From Larimichthys crocea (taxonomy: Eukaryota; Chordata; Actinopteri; Sciaenidae), in the NCBI RefSeq assembly GCF_000972845.2, contig NC_040012.1, forward strand, positions 8,588,097 through 8,652,096: a stretch of 64,000 nt of DNA, in the 5' to 3' direction. Below the pieces are notes generated by a model that saw only the letters and a program-made list of their open reading frames with translations, made no database searches and was not told the origin of the DNA. The position numbers and the translations under genes are program-made. Below are positions 63,770 through 64,000 of this stretch, one piece after another (position 1 is the first letter of the stretch; every line of letters begins with the position of its first letter).

Positions 63770-64000
63770 AAAAGTCCATTAGACCAAGCGGTAACCCTCC
63801 CTGGCTGTGAAGTAAAACCAATGTAGAAGTGCCTCAAACGTCTACTTGAGGCTGGCTACAGAACAAGTCAGTCTCCATAAGTCCCCATGTTCAAATGTCC
63901 AACTTCACAGCAGAAATAAACATGCCTGGTACAAAAAACTGTTTTGGTCTCTATAGCTAATTTCCACATTCTGTACTGTACTGAGGGTGAATTTCAGCAG
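63770..64000. repeat. Teleost dispersed repeat fragment, cut by the window edge
   Basis: CAGTCTCCATAAGTCCCCAT, CAGCAGAAATAAACATGCC and GTTTTGGTCTCTATAGCTAA match the copy near 49.75 kb and continue to the end of the window with GAGGGTGAATTTCAGC. Confidence 0.6.

Larger units (their letters stand above)
38961..64000. other. Upstream intergenic region, no recognised gene
   Basis: About 25 kb beyond the st6galnac5 promoter. In human the gene upstream in the same orientation is ST6GALNAC3, but no block of its conserved last exon was seen on the minus strand. Open frames here are short, have no family resemblance and mostly sit in repeats. Recognisable parts are teleost repeats around 39.2, 39.6, 44.1, 49.7, 53.1, 56.4 and 63.8 kb, a 5S-derived SINE (40089-40247), AT microsatellites around a transposon fragment (41.4-41.7 kb), a LINE tail (42.6-42.9 kb), a dispersed repeat copy (54.6-55.0 kb), a repeat pair (52.8 and 55.8 kb), a SINE tail (61.1-61.3 kb) and a MITE candidate (61.7-62.0 kb). 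The rest, including 44.3-48.9 and 57-60.9 kb, is AT-rich with nothing I recognise. Confidence 0.65.

Noticed and set aside
38961..64000. Possible st6galnac3 last exon upstream, as in the human order
   Set aside because: No ERGRHGSHHRFITEK-like block on either strand.
1..64000. CRISPR arrays, operons, prophage or endogenous viral genes
   Set aside because: No spaced direct repeats, no dense coding, and no reverse transcriptase, capsid or envelope-like frames seen.

Overview
The window is vertebrate nuclear DNA, almost certainly from a ray-finned fish and probably a percomorph. It is AT-rich, has long introns and dinucleotide microsatellites, and is littered with teleost-type repeats: a Tc1-like transposon, tRNA-derived and 5S-derived SINEs, LINE 3' tails ending in GGAT units, and MITE-like elements. 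Nothing bacterial or viral was seen. The species cannot be named from the sequence.

One protein-coding gene is supported. It is the 5' part of st6galnac5 on the minus strand, encoding alpha-N-acetylgalactosaminide alpha-2,6-sialyltransferase 5, the Golgi enzyme family that makes GD1-alpha-type gangliosides. Three coding exons are visible: a 15-nt exon 1 (38640-38654, MKTPM), exon 2 (37536-37745, 70 codons: membrane anchor and stem) and exon 3 (8824-9236, 413 nt: start of the catalytic domain with sialylmotif L). All junctions have GT/AG ends and compatible phases, giving the first 212 complete codons plus two bases. The remaining exons, with the rest of the catalytic domain including sialylmotif S, must lie left of position 1.

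Layout: 1-8823 is intron 3 (partial). 8824-9236 is exon 3. 9237-37535 is a 28-kb intron 2 with a broken Tc1 copy, several SINE fragments and some non-repetitive stretches that could be conserved noncoding DNA. 37536-37745 is exon 2. 37746-38639 is a short intron 1 holding a CAT-type trinucleotide repeat and a GT microsatellite that forms the 3' splice-site tract. 38640 to about 38960 is exon 1, 5'UTR and promoter, moderately CpG-rich. About 38960-64000 is upstream intergenic DNA with repeats and no recognisable gene.

No new multi-gene system was found. The most interesting signal is at exon 2. It is a symmetric, in-frame exon carrying the whole membrane anchor, flanked in the pre-mRNA by a (UG)n tract that abuts the acceptor and a complementary (CA)n tract about 95 nt after the donor. 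Pairing between them could loop the exon out, giving a soluble isoform or a circular RNA. That is inference. Other points are overlapping upstream ORFs in the leader, a one-residue insertion in sialylmotif L, a 5S-rRNA/LINE-tail SINE, and three copies of an unclassified dispersed repeat.
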